A DNA stretch of 64,000 nucleotides from Mucilaginibacter daejeonensis (GCF_020783335.1 NZ_CP086068.1:1178001-1242000), one strand, 5' to 3'; numbered from the stretch's first letter, positions 9,467 through 18,485 are shown. Notes: generated by a model from the letters alone, not told the origin. Translations and numbers: made by a program.

Positions 9467-10336
9467 TCAACCTTTGTTAAGATAGAAGCGCTCCCAAAGA
9501 TCTTCTGACTTGCTTAACGCGCTGCGGTCAAAGCCTTGGTCGCCACCGGGCATATTGCCGCCCCGGCCCATACCTCCGCCACGGCCGCCTCTACCGCCAC
9601 CCATGCCTCCGCCCATACCACCACGGCCCATACCGCCGCCCATGCCGCCACGCCCACCGGGCATGCCGCCAACCTGACCATTGCCGCCTGAGGGGCGTGT
9701 GATACCGTTGATCTTAAAATTAAAGGCCCATTCGTTCTTGGTAATATCAGCACCATCAAAAAACCTTAGAGGGATCACCGCCTCGTAAACTAAATTGCCA
9801 TCAGGGTCAACATCTAAGGCCGCTTTAAAACCTAAAGTATTGGTGCTGGTCAGTATATCATAATCAATATCCTTAAAGCCGGTCACCTTGATGTTCTTTA
9901 AGCGGCTCATGCGGGCCTTCCGCATCTCTTCACGGTCGGGAGCATCGCCGTTGGTTTGGGCTGCCTGTATGCGTTGGGCCATCATTTCGGCATTGTCCTT
10001 TTCATCAGCGACCGGGAAGGTCATCGTGTATTCGTTCTTCTTTTTGCCCCTGGTATTGATGCCTAAGGTGAGGCCGGCCATCAGTACACGTTCCTGTTCG
10101 CTGCGGTCATTAAAGTGGATGGCCACGTACAGGTTCTGTGCATCATTGGCCAGGGTATAGTTTAGTTTCTTATCGGCGTTGTAATAATACAAGCTGTCGC
10201 CCCAATCGTTAAGCTTTCCATCGATACGCACTGTAGATGGTGGCTTACGTAAGCTGTTGTGTTCTTGTGCGTAGGTGGTGCTGCTTAGCGCGGTGCAGGT
10301 CAATAAAAAGGCGCTGCAAAGTGATGTTCTCAACAT
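9467..10336 (-). CDS. Secreted CBM9-like domain protein with Gly/Arg/Met-rich tail
   Basis: A 289-residue protein with a signal peptide ending near TYAQ. The first part (VRIDGKLNDWGDS, NLYVAIHFND) resembles the carbohydrate-binding family 9-like fold found in many secreted Bacteroidota proteins. Residues about 215-270 are a low-complexity tail of GGM, GRGG and GGR units, ending in a short Asp/Phe-containing segment. The tail may be disordered and sticky; no catalytic motif is visible. It is a conserved secreted protein of unknown function, probably binding a ligand at the outer surface or in the periplasm. Confidence 0.75.
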   Translation of the reverse strand: MLRTSLCSAFLLTCTALSSTTYAQEHNSLRKPPSTVRIDGKLNDWGDSLYYYNADKKLNYTLANDAQNLYVAIHFNDRSEQERVLMAGLTLGINTRGKKKNEYTMTFPVADEKDNAEMMAQRIQAAQTNGDAPDREEMRKARMSRLKNIKVTGFKDIDYDILTSTNTLGFKAALDVDPDGNLVYEAVIPLRFFDGADITKNEWAFNFKINGITRPSGGNGQVGGMPGGRGGMGGGMGRGGMGGGMGGGRGGRGGGMGRGGNMPGGDQGFDRSALSKSEDLWERFYLNKG

Positions 10337-10444
10337 ACAGATCGGTTGTAATTAACTTGTTTTGTTTAGTGAAAAAAGCGAGAGTATGTTGTTGAAGAAC
10401 GATAAATAAACAACATTTTAGCAGTTTTATTATGGTGATCTTAG

Positions 10445-10452
10445 TAACTTTG
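10445..10452 (+). promoter_or_regulatory. -7 box for clpS
   Basis: TAACTTTG matches TAnnTTTG exactly and ends 13 nt before the clpS ATG, giving a very short 5' leader. No firm -33 element is seen. Confidence 0.55.
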
Positions 10453-10465
10453 CAGTTATACTATT

Positions 10466-10747
10466 ATGCCAACAGAAGTACAGGAAGAAACGCTCACACT
10501 GGAAGAGATACTGGCGAGCCTGAAAGAGATGCACCGCCTTATTTTGTGGAACGATGATGTGAACACCTTCGAACACGTGATCCATTGCATGATGAAATAT
10601 CTCGATTACACCGAGACACAATCAGAGAAGATCGCCTGGAAAGTGCATAACGAAGGTAAGTGCGCTGTACTGGAAGGTTCCTTTACCGAAATGGAAGTTT
10701 ACCGCAAGATCTTGCAACAGGAAGGGTTGACCGTAACGGTCGACTAA
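10466..10747 (+). CDS. clpS: ATP-dependent Clp protease adaptor ClpS
   Basis: A 93-residue protein with the ClpS core: LILWNDDVNTFEHVI (the N-degron pocket region with Asn-Asp-Asp), then KVHNEGKCAV and a C-terminal GLTVTV strand. ClpS binds the ClpA/ClpC N-domain and delivers proteins with destabilising N-terminal residues to ClpP. The size and the NDD-x2-T-F pattern are typical. It stands alone, next to a convergent arginase-fold gene; clpA/clpC is not in the window. Confidence 0.93.
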   Translation: MPTEVQEETLTLEEILASLKEMHRLILWNDDVNTFEHVIHCMMKYLDYTETQSEKIAWKVHNEGKCAVLEGSFTEMEVYRKILQQEGLTVTVD

Positions 10748-10792
10748 GCCAGCTTTTCTATACACGCCGGTCTTACTGGTGCCAATAAATCC

Positions 10793-11980
10793 TTACGCTA
10801 ATTTTTGATAGGTACGCCACCACAGGTCAGGCATCTCGCCATCTATGGCTGTGGTGTAGTCCTCGTACTTGCAAGGTACTAAGTGATAACGCTCATTGGC
10901 CGACCCGCCGGTAGGGTAGGGTACCTGCATCCACCATCTGTCGCTCTTTTTGCTTTTGATGAACACGATCTCGTGCTCCTGGTGCTTAAGCGTGGTCTTG
11001 TAGATCAGATATTGCGCTCGTGGCTGTAAAGGTACGTCGTTCTTGCGGTTATAAAAACCATCGATGAAGTACCATACCATCTCGGCCAGCAGCATAGCCG
11101 TTTGCCCGTTATTGTCGTAAGCCGGGTTGAACTCGTAAAAACCTATCGAACTCAATTTATCATTAAAGCCTGCATAGCGGCACATCTGGCAGGCCTCTTC
11201 ACCATAAAAACCGTTAGGCGTGGCGTTGGCATTGCCCCCGGCATCTGATGAACGGATGGCGCCCATATCAAAGCTGATCATGCTGGCATTACGTATCGTA
11301 GGTTCGGTCACTTCTACCTTACCCATCAGTTCGCCCAGGCGGTGCACATCAAAGAACAGGTTATCCATTACCCGCAAACTGTCCTGACTAACAAAATAGG
11401 TTTGGTAACCCAGGTTGCTAAAGTTGAACAGGTAGTTAGGCTCGTATAAAAATATCTTATTAAGGTACGAGGTGGATGTGGTAGCATCGTCGGCATCCAT
11501 CTCGGCCTGTTCGTCAAGGTCAAAATGCGAGTCGATCACCACCAGGTCTATCTTCTGCTCCATTTCCTCGTAGGCAAGGTACTGCGCGTAGGTCAGGTCC
11601 TGCCCGCCACCTAATATCACCGCAACAATGTCTTTTTTTACCAACTCGGCCACCACGGTGCGCACGGCAAAGTAAGTGTCGTTAATGGTAGCACCTTGTT
11701 TAATGTTACCCAGGTCGAATATATTGGAGGTAAAGCCGCCCTCATAAAGGCTGTACAACTTTTCGCGCACATAGTCGGGGCCTAATGCACAACCCGGATT
11801 GCCCGTGGCATTGCGATCTTCCTGCACGCCAAAGATGGCCAGGTGCGGGCGCTCATCATCAAGTTCGGGGAACTGGGCGGTGTAGGCTTGTATCTTGTTA
11901 CCCAATTGACTGGCCTTGAAGCCTTCTGCGGGAGTGATCCTATCGAGGTCGATCGGGGTGAAGAAATCGGCTAATGACAT
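10793..11980 (-). CDS. Arginase/formimidoylglutamase-fold protein with altered metal site
   Basis: A 395-residue protein of the ureohydrolase superfamily. The ATG at 11980 is preferred: extending to 12040 requires a TTG start that lies within the likely -7 box. Of the family metal-binding motifs, DAHxD is present as DSHFD, but GGDHS appears as GGGQD and SxDxD as SFDMG. Two of the six usual ligands (one His, one Asp) are therefore replaced. Annotation pipelines call such Bacteroidota proteins formimidoylglutamase or arginase. The enzyme may hold one metal, use other ligands, or be a non-catalytic relative. No histidine-degradation genes lie nearby. Confidence 0.8.
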   Translation of the reverse strand: MSLADFFTPIDLDRITPAEGFKASQLGNKIQAYTAQFPELDDERPHLAIFGVQEDRNATGNPGCALGPDYVREKLYSLYEGGFTSNIFDLGNIKQGATINDTYFAVRTVVAELVKKDIVAVILGGGQDLTYAQYLAYEEMEQKIDLVVIDSHFDLDEQAEMDADDATTSTSYLNKIFLYEPNYLFNFSNLGYQTYFVSQDSLRVMDNLFFDVHRLGELMGKVEVTEPTIRNASMISFDMGAIRSSDAGGNANATPNGFYGEEACQMCRYAGFNDKLSSIGFYEFNPAYDNNGQTAMLLAEMVWYFIDGFYNRKNDVPLQPRAQYLIYKTTLKHQEHEIVFIKSKKSDRWWMQVPYPTGGSANERYHLVPCKYEDYTTAIDGEMPDLWWRTYQKLA

Positions 11981-12037
11981 ATACGTGCTTACAGGCTCCA
12001 AATATCCATTTTTTAAATTAAATTGCGCTGTTTTTAT

Positions 12038-12045
12038 CAAACTTA
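12038..12045 (-). promoter_or_regulatory. -7 box for the arginase-fold gene
   Basis: The minus strand reads TAAGTTTG, a full TAnnTTTG match 57 nt upstream of the ATG at 11980. This supports the shorter protein start. Confidence 0.5.
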
Positions 12046-12054
12046 CCCGTTCAA

Positions 12055-13023
12055 ATGATCCTTGTTACCGGCGCAACAGGTTTTCTTGGTGCTGTACTGA
12101 CGCGTCAGCTGGCAGGGCAAAATATCCGCATCAAATGCCTCCGGCGCAGTGGTTCGTCCACTCCTGATATCCTGTTACCGTATGAACATCTGATCCAATG
12201 GCACACTGCCGATATACTGGATATGCCCGCCCTTGAGGAGGCTTTTGACGGTGTTACGCAAGTGTATCATTGCGCGGCCTGGGTGTCGTTCAAACAGGCT
12301 GATAAGGACCCCATGATATATACCAATGTGACCGGTACGGCCAACATCGTTAACCTGTGTTTGGAGAACGACGTGCGCCTGTTACACGTAAGCTCCATAG
12401 CGGCCATAGGCCAGGGTAAGCCCGGCGAGCTGATCACCGAGAAGCATTATTTGGAGGAGACGCCCGTGAACAACATCTACTCCATATCAAAACTGGAGAG
12501 CGAGATGGAGGTTTGGCGGGGCATAGCCGAAGGTTTGGACGCCGTGATCGTGAACCCATCGCTCATTATCGGGCCCACCGCAGGCACACACGGCAGCGGC
12601 AAGCTATTTGAGACCATACGCCGGGGCATGCGCTATTATTCGCGCGGCAGCTGCGGACTGGTGGATGTGGAGGACGTGTCACGCTGCATGATCATGCTGA
12701 TGAACAGCGATGTTACCGCCGAGCGATACATCATCAACGCCACTAATATGAGCTATAAAGAGCTGATCGACAAGGCCGCTCAATGCTTTGGTGTCAAAGC
12801 GCCAGAGAGTGAGGCCAAACCCTGGATGCTCGAACTGGCCTGGCGGTTCTCGGCCGTGGCAGCTGCGGTCACCGGTAAAGACCCTGCTTTGGATAAGATA
12901 GCTGCCCAGGCCGCTACTACCGAGCAGAACTATGATAACCGCAAGGTGATCCAACAGACCGGCATCACTTTTAAGCCGATCGATACTACAGTCGCCGAAA
13001 TATGCGTAGCCCTAAAAAGATAG
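12055..13023 (+). CDS. NAD-dependent epimerase/dehydratase (extended SDR)
   Basis: A 322-residue extended short-chain dehydrogenase. The N-terminus carries the nucleotide-binding motif GATGFLG, and the catalytic pair is in YSISK. SSIAA supplies the preceding active-site Ser. The family acts on nucleotide sugars, dihydroflavonols or steroids, and the substrate is not evident. It lies divergently from the arginase-fold gene with only 74 bp between starts, so the two promoters must be close together or overlap. Confidence 0.88.
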   Translation: MILVTGATGFLGAVLTRQLAGQNIRIKCLRRSGSSTPDILLPYEHLIQWHTADILDMPALEEAFDGVTQVYHCAAWVSFKQADKDPMIYTNVTGTANIVNLCLENDVRLLHVSSIAAIGQGKPGELITEKHYLEETPVNNIYSISKLESEMEVWRGIAEGLDAVIVNPSLIIGPTAGTHGSGKLFETIRRGMRYYSRGSCGLVDVEDVSRCMIMLMNSDVTAERYIINATNMSYKELIDKAAQCFGVKAPESEAKPWMLELAWRFSAVAAAVTGKDPALDKIAAQAATTEQNYDNRKVIQQTGITFKPIDTTVAEICVALKR

Positions 13024-13098
13024 CCGGTTGAAGAACTTATCACCCGCTTGGCTACGTATACTTTCTATCAACATTCAATTGAACGTTCATCTCGCTAA

Positions 13099-14847
13099 AT
13101 GAAGATCAAGACCAAGCTTCGTATCGGATTCGGCTTCCTTTTCATGGTGATCCTGTTGTTCGGGGCGATGTCGCTTTTTTACATCAAGGAAATAGCTCGG
13201 AACGCCAATGTGATCCTGAAGGACAACTACGAAACGCTGAGCTACACCCGCGAGATGCGTGCCCTACTGGACGAACATGAGCTACCTTTGTTGCCGAAGG
13301 TGGCCGACACCTTTGCCCGCCAGCTACAAAAAGAAGAGCGCAACATCACCGAACGAGGGGAACGCGAAGCCGTACAGCGGTTGCATCAGGCCTTTGATGA
13401 GTTGGTATCACTGAACCATTCGGACCTCGCCAAACTAAGGCAAGCCGAACGCCAGGTACGCCAGCAATTAAGATACATAGAGACGCTCAACATGCAGGCC
13501 ATCATGCGCAAGAACATAGCCGCCCGACGGTCGGTGGACCGTGCCGAATGGATACTGGGTATCGCAGGGGCATTGGCCTTTGTGGTGCTGTTAAGTTTCA
13601 GCATCGGCTTCCCGGCCTTTATAGCGGAGCCGCTACGTGCGCTGGCGGCAGGTATACGCGAGATCAGCCAAAAGAACTATAGCGAACGAATCCACTTTGA
13701 CCACCAGGACGAATTTGCCGATGTGGCCACGGCCTTCAACAAAATGGCCGACCGGCTCAACGAGTGGGAGAATAGCAATCTTGCCACTGTCACCTCTGAG
13801 AAACGGCGTATCGAGGCCATTATTGACCAGATGCATGATGCCATTTTTGGGGTGAACGAGGTCAACGAAGTAGTGTTCATGAATGATGCCGCACGCCATA
13901 TCCTGCAGATAGGCGAAGAACACATCGTTGGGCAGCACATCGGACAACTATTACAGCATAATGAACTCCTGCGCGAGGCCATAGCCCAGGGAGCGGTGAC
14001 CGACCCCTTCAAAATGCGGGTAGACGGCCGCGAAGCTTACTTTCAGTTATACAGCCGCAACATTACCGTGCCCGACCTGAACAAGAGCCGTACTCCCGAT
14101 GCGGCTACCCGCCCCGCAGGCAAGGTGTACATGCTGCGCAATGTGACCGAATTTAAGGAGCGTGATGAAGCCAAGACCCATTTCATCGCTACTATATCGC
14201 ACGAATTGAAAACGCCTATCTCGTCCATCAAAATGAGCACGCAGTTGCTTACCGATGACAGGGTAGGTGGCATGAACGAGGAACAGCGACAATTGGTAGC
14301 CCATATACAGGATGATACCACCCGCCTGCTCAAGATCACCAGCGAGCTGCTCGAACTATCGCAAGTGGAGACCGGGCACATCCAGCTTGAAATGGCTGCC
14401 GTATCGCCTGCCCAGATCATCAGCTATGCTGTAGAAGCGATAAAGTTGCCGGCCGAACAAAAGGGCGTCACCATAGACCTCGACATAGCCCACGACCTGC
14501 CCAACGTAAAGGCCGATATGGAAAGAACGGCATGGGTGCTGGTCAACTTCCTATCCAATGCCCTGCGCTACAGTTCAGCGCGCTCCAAGGTGGAGGTGTC
14601 GGCCAGGGTGCTTGGGCCACAGGTCGAATTCTCGGTGCGGGATCACGGTAAGGGCATTGATGAGCAGTATCAAAAACGATTGTTCGACCGCTACTTCCAA
14701 GTGCCTACCGATGGGCAGAATCGTTCGGGCTCAGGCCTCGGACTAGCCATCTCCAAAGATTTCATAGAGGCCCAACAAGGCCGTATATGGGTCAAAAGCG
14801 CTTTGGGCGAAGGCAGCCGTTTTTCGTTTACCTTGCCGGTAGCCTAA
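13099..14847 (+). CDS. Membrane sensor histidine kinase (HAMP-PAS-HisKA-HATPase)
   Basis: A 582-residue kinase with two N-terminal membrane segments (about 9-29 and 155-175) enclosing a roughly 120-residue helical sensor region, then a HAMP domain, a PAS domain (about 235-350), the H-box ISHELKTP with phosphorylated His368, the N-box NFLSNALRYS, G1 DHGKGID and G2 GSGLGLAIS. It autophosphorylates and passes phosphate to a response regulator, but none is adjacent, so it is an orphan here. The layout resembles the NtrY/KinB type. The signal is not evident. Confidence 0.92.
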   Translation: MKIKTKLRIGFGFLFMVILLFGAMSLFYIKEIARNANVILKDNYETLSYTREMRALLDEHELPLLPKVADTFARQLQKEERNITERGEREAVQRLHQAFDELVSLNHSDLAKLRQAERQVRQQLRYIETLNMQAIMRKNIAARRSVDRAEWILGIAGALAFVVLLSFSIGFPAFIAEPLRALAAGIREISQKNYSERIHFDHQDEFADVATAFNKMADRLNEWENSNLATVTSEKRRIEAIIDQMHDAIFGVNEVNEVVFMNDAARHILQIGEEHIVGQHIGQLLQHNELLREAIAQGAVTDPFKMRVDGREAYFQLYSRNITVPDLNKSRTPDAATRPAGKVYMLRNVTEFKERDEAKTHFIATISHELKTPISSIKMSTQLLTDDRVGGMNEEQRQLVAHIQDDTTRLLKITSELLELSQVETGHIQLEMAAVSPAQIISYAVEAIKLPAEQKGVTIDLDIAHDLPNVKADMERTAWVLVNFLSNALRYSSARSKVEVSARVLGPQVEFSVRDHGKGIDEQYQKRLFDRYFQVPTDGQNRSGSGLGLAISKDFIEAQQGRIWVKSALGEGSRFSFTLPVA

Positions 14848-14889
14848 CGGTCACGTTATTTTGAGCCGACGCTTACAAGCTCGGTTGCT

Positions 14890-14946
14890 CACTTCCATAC
14901 TCCATACTCAATCCTCATACCTCATACCTCTCACTTCAATACCTCA
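14890..14946. repeat. Low-complexity CATACCT-type repeat
   Basis: Imperfect iteration of CATACT, CATACCT and CACTTC words with a period of about 7-9 nt. Confidence 0.55.
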
Positions 14947-15152
14947 GCTCAAATTGAAAAAATATTTTACCAATTGGTCATTTTAAAATATATTTGTCTA
15001 CTTAATCTATAGACTTTATTTGAATCGCTTTTGAGAATTGATCAAGTAAAAAGACAAGAACGAAAAATGATACCGATGATACTTTGACATACACCCGGAG
15101 TAGGAATCGAAAAAGGCCTTTTTATAAGAATGTTTACTTTAGTTTCGGAGAG

Positions 15153-15178
15153 GGAGAGGCGCGAGGCTTCTCCTTTTT
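15153..15178 (+). terminator. Intrinsic terminator on the plus strand
   Basis: GGAGAGGC, a 5-nt loop and GCTTCTCC (8 bp with one G-U) are followed by TTTTT. It lies 306 nt beyond the histidine kinase stop, so it ends either a long 3' UTR or a separate small RNA. Confidence 0.7.
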
Positions 15179-15400
15179 AAACATCATAGAGGCTGGCCAA
15201 CGTTGATAGCTACAGGCCTAACTTTTACAAGAAAAAACAAGATAAATCTGTAAAAAGCATACAGATGTCTGGGATCACCTGATCAAAGTAACAGCCGCAA
15301 CGGCATTCACTGTAAAAACGACGAAAGCTTTTGACAATTCGTTGAAATAAATAAATGTAGTAACACGTAATTTTACGGTCTACTTTGATGCGCGGGTCGC

Positions 15401-15442
15401 TGCAAAAAAAATAGCGGTAGGTCCGTTACAACCTCCGCTATT
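15401..15442 (-). terminator. Terminator of the sulfate assimilation operon
   Basis: On the minus strand AATAGCGGAGGT pairs with ACCTACCGCTATT (one bulged base), followed by a run of T (plus-strand A run from 15404). It lies 47 nt after the cysN stop. Confidence 0.85.
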
Positions 15443-15488
15443 CTCAATTTAACTAAACTAAAAGTATAAAGAACGTGTGTGTTCGATG

Positions 15489-16742
15489 TTAAGACACAGC
15501 GGCCCGCAGCATCAAAGCACCTACCGTAACGTTGGTTCGGCTATCAATAATGATAGCGCCCCCGTTGGCCTTGTTGTCCTGATAAACATCAAAGGCCAGT
15601 GGCTCGGCGGTCTTTATAATGATGCGTCCAATATCATTCAACTTGAACTCCTCGTCTCCCTGCACTTTATCTAACGTGTTGATATTGAATTTGTAAAGCA
15701 CTTCCTGTATGCGGCAGCGCGTTACTTTGCTATTGTGTTGTATTAAATAGGTCATGGTGGTATCCAGCGCGCGGGTGTCCATCCAGCACAGGTCGGCCTC
15801 GATCAGGTTGGACACTTCTGGTTGTGCGGCACTGTTCACCAGCACATCGCCACGGCTAATGTCGATTTCGTCCTGCAGGTGTATGGTAACTGATTGTCCT
15901 GCAAATGCTTCCTCAAATTCCTGGTCGAGTAACTCTATCTTGGTAATGGTGGAGCTGAAGCCCGATGGCAGCACGGTCACCTTATCGTTCACTTTAAAGT
16001 TACCGCTTGATACACGACCCGCATAACCACGGTAATCATGTAGTTCTTCGGTTTGCGGCCTAACCACCCATTGCACCGGGAAACGGGCATGAGCGCGGCT
16101 ATCGTCAACGGTGATCTCGACGGTCTCTAAATGGTCTAACAGGCTTTTGCCGGTATACCAGGGCATATTGGTGGAGCCATTAACGATGTTATCGCCTTTA
16201 AGGGCGCTCACCGGTATGTAGGTCACATTTTTTAAACCCAGCTTACCAGCCAGTACCTGGTACTGCGCCACGATCTTGTTAAAAGTATCCTGGTCGTGGT
16301 TCACCATGTCCATTTTGTTCACGCAAACCACTACCTCAGGTAAGGCCAAAAGCGATACCAGGAACGAATGACGATTGGTTTGCTCGATCACACCTTTGCG
16401 GGCATCGATCAAAATAATGGCCAGGTTAGCATTGCTGGCACCGGTCACCATGTTGCGGGTGTACTGGATATGACCAGGCGCATCAGCGATGATGAACTTA
16501 CGGTTCTCGGTCTGGAAGTATTTGTAGGCCACATCGATGGTGATGCCCTGCTCGCGTTCAGCCTTCAGGCCGTCGGTCAATATGGCCAGGTCAATGGTGC
16601 CATCGTCATTCTTGCGGTTAGAGTTGTGTATGGCCTCTAACTGATCCTCCAATATGGCATCGGTATCGTACAGCAAGCGGCCGATCAGGGTACTTTTACC
16701 ATCATCAACACTACCTGCGGTTATAAATTTTAGTATCTCCAT
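15489..16742 (-). CDS. cysN: Sulfate adenylyltransferase subunit 1 (GTPase) CysN
   Basis: A 417-residue translation-factor-type GTPase that drives the CysD reaction, making APS from ATP and sulfate. The P-loop GSVDDGKSTLIGR, switch DAPGH and the base-specific NKMD are present. The length is right for a CysN without a fused APS kinase (CysNC would be about 630), which agrees with a pathway that reduces APS directly by the 4Fe-4S CysH upstream. It is the last gene of the operon, 118 bp after cysD, a gap filled by a palindromic repeat. Confidence 0.96.
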   Translation of the reverse strand: MEILKFITAGSVDDGKSTLIGRLLYDTDAILEDQLEAIHNSNRKNDDGTIDLAILTDGLKAEREQGITIDVAYKYFQTENRKFIIADAPGHIQYTRNMVTGASNANLAIILIDARKGVIEQTNRHSFLVSLLALPEVVVCVNKMDMVNHDQDTFNKIVAQYQVLAGKLGLKNVTYIPVSALKGDNIVNGSTNMPWYTGKSLLDHLETVEITVDDSRAHARFPVQWVVRPQTEELHDYRGYAGRVSSGNFKVNDKVTVLPSGFSSTITKIELLDQEFEEAFAGQSVTIHLQDEIDISRGDVLVNSAAQPEVSNLIEADLCWMDTRALDTTMTYLIQHNSKVTRCRIQEVLYKFNINTLDKVQGDEEFKLNDIGRIIIKTAEPLAFDVYQDNKANGGAIIIDSRTNVTVGALMLRAAVS

Positions 16743-16761
16743 TACTTTTGTATATCCTTCA

Positions 16762-16849
16762 CGTCATTGCGAGGAACGAAGCGATCTCTGGACTATGATT
16801 GTCCGGTTGCTCGTCCTCCGCAGAGATCGCTTCGTGCCTCGCGATGACG
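16762..16849. repeat. 88-bp palindromic repeat (family A) between cysD and cysN
   Basis: Imperfect 29-bp inverted arms (16762-16790 and 16821-16849) beginning CGTCATTGCGAGGAACGAAG surround a 30-nt centre. A second copy lies at 49023-49108. This sequence type is a widely seen dispersed bacterial repeat. Here it sits inside an operon. Confidence 0.88.
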
Positions 16850-16860
16850 TATCTCATAAA

Positions 16861-17766
16861 TTAAAAATATCCGCCCTTCTTTCTATCCTCCATGGCCGCT
16901 TCCGAAACTTTATCATCCATACGGGCGCCGCGTTCGCTGATCTTGGAGGCGCTGATCTCGTTGATGATGTCGTCGATCAAAAAGGCATCCGACTCCACAG
17001 CAGCGGTACAGGTCATATCGCCCACGGTACGGAAACGTACGTTGCGGCGGGTGATCACATCTTCTTCATCCATGTTCAGGAACTCCGCAGCGGCCATTAA
17101 TTGACCATTACGAACGATCGTGTCACGCTCGTGCGCAAAGTAGATAGATGGTAAAGCGATGTTCTCGCGGCGAATGTAGTTCCAAACGTCTAACTCGGTC
17201 CAGTTGCTGATCGGGAACACGCGAACGTTCTCGCCTTTGTGGATCTTGCCATTATACAGGTTCCAAAGCTCGGGGCGCTGGCGTTTAGGGTCCCATTGGC
17301 CAAACTCGTCACGTACCGAAAAGATACGCTCCTTGGCGCGGGCCTTTTCCTCATCGCGGCGGGCACCACCTATGCAGGCATCAAAGCCGTTGGCGGCAAT
17401 AGTATCTAACAAAGTAACGGTTTGCAGGGCGTTACGGCTGGCGTTCTTGCCTTTTTGTTCTACTACCTTACCCTGATCGATCGAGTCCTGTACATGACCA
17501 ATGATCAGTTTTTCGCCCAAACGGGCCACCATGTCATCACGGTATCGGATGGTCTCCGGAAAGTTATGGCCGGTATCGATATGTACCAGCGGGAACGGGA
17601 ACTTACCCGGACGGAAAGCTTTCTCGGCCAGCCTCACCAGCGTGATCGAGTCCTTTCCACCCGAAAATAGTAGTGCCGGCTTTTCGAACTGGCCTGCCAC
17701 CTCTCTTAAAATATAAATGGCCTCTGCCTCGAGTTCATCGAGGTAATCCAAGTGATGTTTACTCAT
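16861..17766 (-). CDS. cysD: Sulfate adenylyltransferase subunit 2 CysD
   Basis: A 301-residue PP-loop ATP pyrophosphatase, the catalytic subunit that adenylates sulfate. The start at 17766 (MSKHHLDYLDELE) overlaps the cysH stop by 4 bp; the longer frame to 17832 would lie inside cysH. The PP-loop LLFSGGKDSI is near the N-terminus, and IGGARRDEEKARAKER and ERDTIVRNGQL are typical CysD motifs. It works with CysN. Confidence 0.96.
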   Translation of the reverse strand: MSKHHLDYLDELEAEAIYILREVAGQFEKPALLFSGGKDSITLVRLAEKAFRPGKFPFPLVHIDTGHNFPETIRYRDDMVARLGEKLIIGHVQDSIDQGKVVEQKGKNASRNALQTVTLLDTIAANGFDACIGGARRDEEKARAKERIFSVRDEFGQWDPKRQRPELWNLYNGKIHKGENVRVFPISNWTELDVWNYIRRENIALPSIYFAHERDTIVRNGQLMAAAEFLNMDEEDVITRRNVRFRTVGDMTCTAAVESDAFLIDDIINEISASKISERGARMDDKVSEAAMEDRKKGGYF

Positions 17767-18485
17767 TTCTCTGTTATTATCTCCTGTACCGAATGTAAGC
17801 CGCATTCTTTTTTCGACTGGTCCTCCCACCACCAGCGTCCGGCCCTAAAGTCCTCGCCTGGTTGTACGGCGCGGGTGCAAGGCTGGCAGCCAATGCTCGG
17901 GAAACCACGGTCATGCAGGCTGTTATAGGGTACGTTATTCTCTTTGATGTACTGTTTTACTTCATCAAGCGTCCAATCAAATATAGGGTGGAACTTCACC
18001 AGCTGATTGCCGGCATCCCACTCCACATTTTCCATGTCCTGACGGTTGGGGGATTGCTCGGCCCTGATGCCGGTTATCCATACCGTGTTGCCGCTCAATG
18101 CGCGCTTCAACGGCTCGATCTTGCGTATACCGCAACACTCCTTGCGGTTCTCCACCGACTCATAAAAACTGCTTGGGCCTTTGGCGTTCACCATGCGTTC
18201 CAATGCTTCCTGTTGAGGGTAGTAGGCATGTATAGGGGCCTCGTACATTTCCATGGTACGGTTCCATACGTAATACGTTTCGGGGAACAGGCGGCCGGTC
18301 TCGAGGGTAAATACCCTGATCGGCAACTTGTTCTTAAATATCATATGCGTGATCACCTGGTCTTCCCAGCCAAAACTGGTAGAGAATACCACTTTGCCCG
18401 GAAATTCATCAGCCAGCCAATGCAAGGCACTCAGAGGGTCTAAACCCTCGGTGCGTTGCTTGATATGTGGTGAAAGTGTTTCCAT
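17763..18485 (-). CDS. cysH: Adenylylsulfate reductase, assimilatory 4Fe-4S type (CysH)
   Basis: A 240-residue thioredoxin-dependent reductase giving sulfite. The start at 18485 (METLSPHIKQ) is 2 bp past the preceding stop and fits the family N-terminus. The iron-sulfur cysteines are in ECCGIRKIEPL and SIGCQPCTRA, and the catalytic C-terminal Cys is in KKECGLH. These four cluster cysteines mark the APS-reducing kind rather than the cluster-free PAPS reductase. This matches the absence of an APS kinase gene in the operon. Confidence 0.95.
   Translation of the reverse strand: METLSPHIKQRTEGLDPLSALHWLADEFPGKVVFSTSFGWEDQVITHMIFKNKLPIRVFTLETGRLFPETYYVWNRTMEMYEAPIHAYYPQQEALERMVNAKGPSSFYESVENRKECCGIRKIEPLKRALSGNTVWITGIRAEQSPNRQDMENVEWDAGNQLVKFHPIFDWTLDEVKQYIKENNVPYNSLHDRGFPSIGCQPCTRAVQPGEDFRAGRWWWEDQSKKECGLHSVQEIITEK

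Larger units (their letters stand above)
14848..15488. other. 641-bp convergent intergenic region
   Basis: No gene is seen. It contains a CATACCT-type word repeat (14890-14946), a TATATTTG box at 14989-14996, an AAAAAGGCCTTTTT palindrome at 15110-15123, one terminator per strand (15153-15178 plus, 15401-15442 minus) and a short inverted repeat near 15246-15267. The region is longer than two convergent genes need. Confidence 0.6.

Noticed and set aside
9514-9759. An 81-residue ORF overlapping the Gly-rich tail in another frame
   Set aside because: It is a by-product of the GC-rich repeats encoding the tail; its Ala/Val/Trp-rich product looks artificial.
17766-17832. Longer cysD start
   Set aside because: It lies in the cysH coding region and adds residues unlike CysD; the ATGA overlap at 17763-17766 is the usual coupling.
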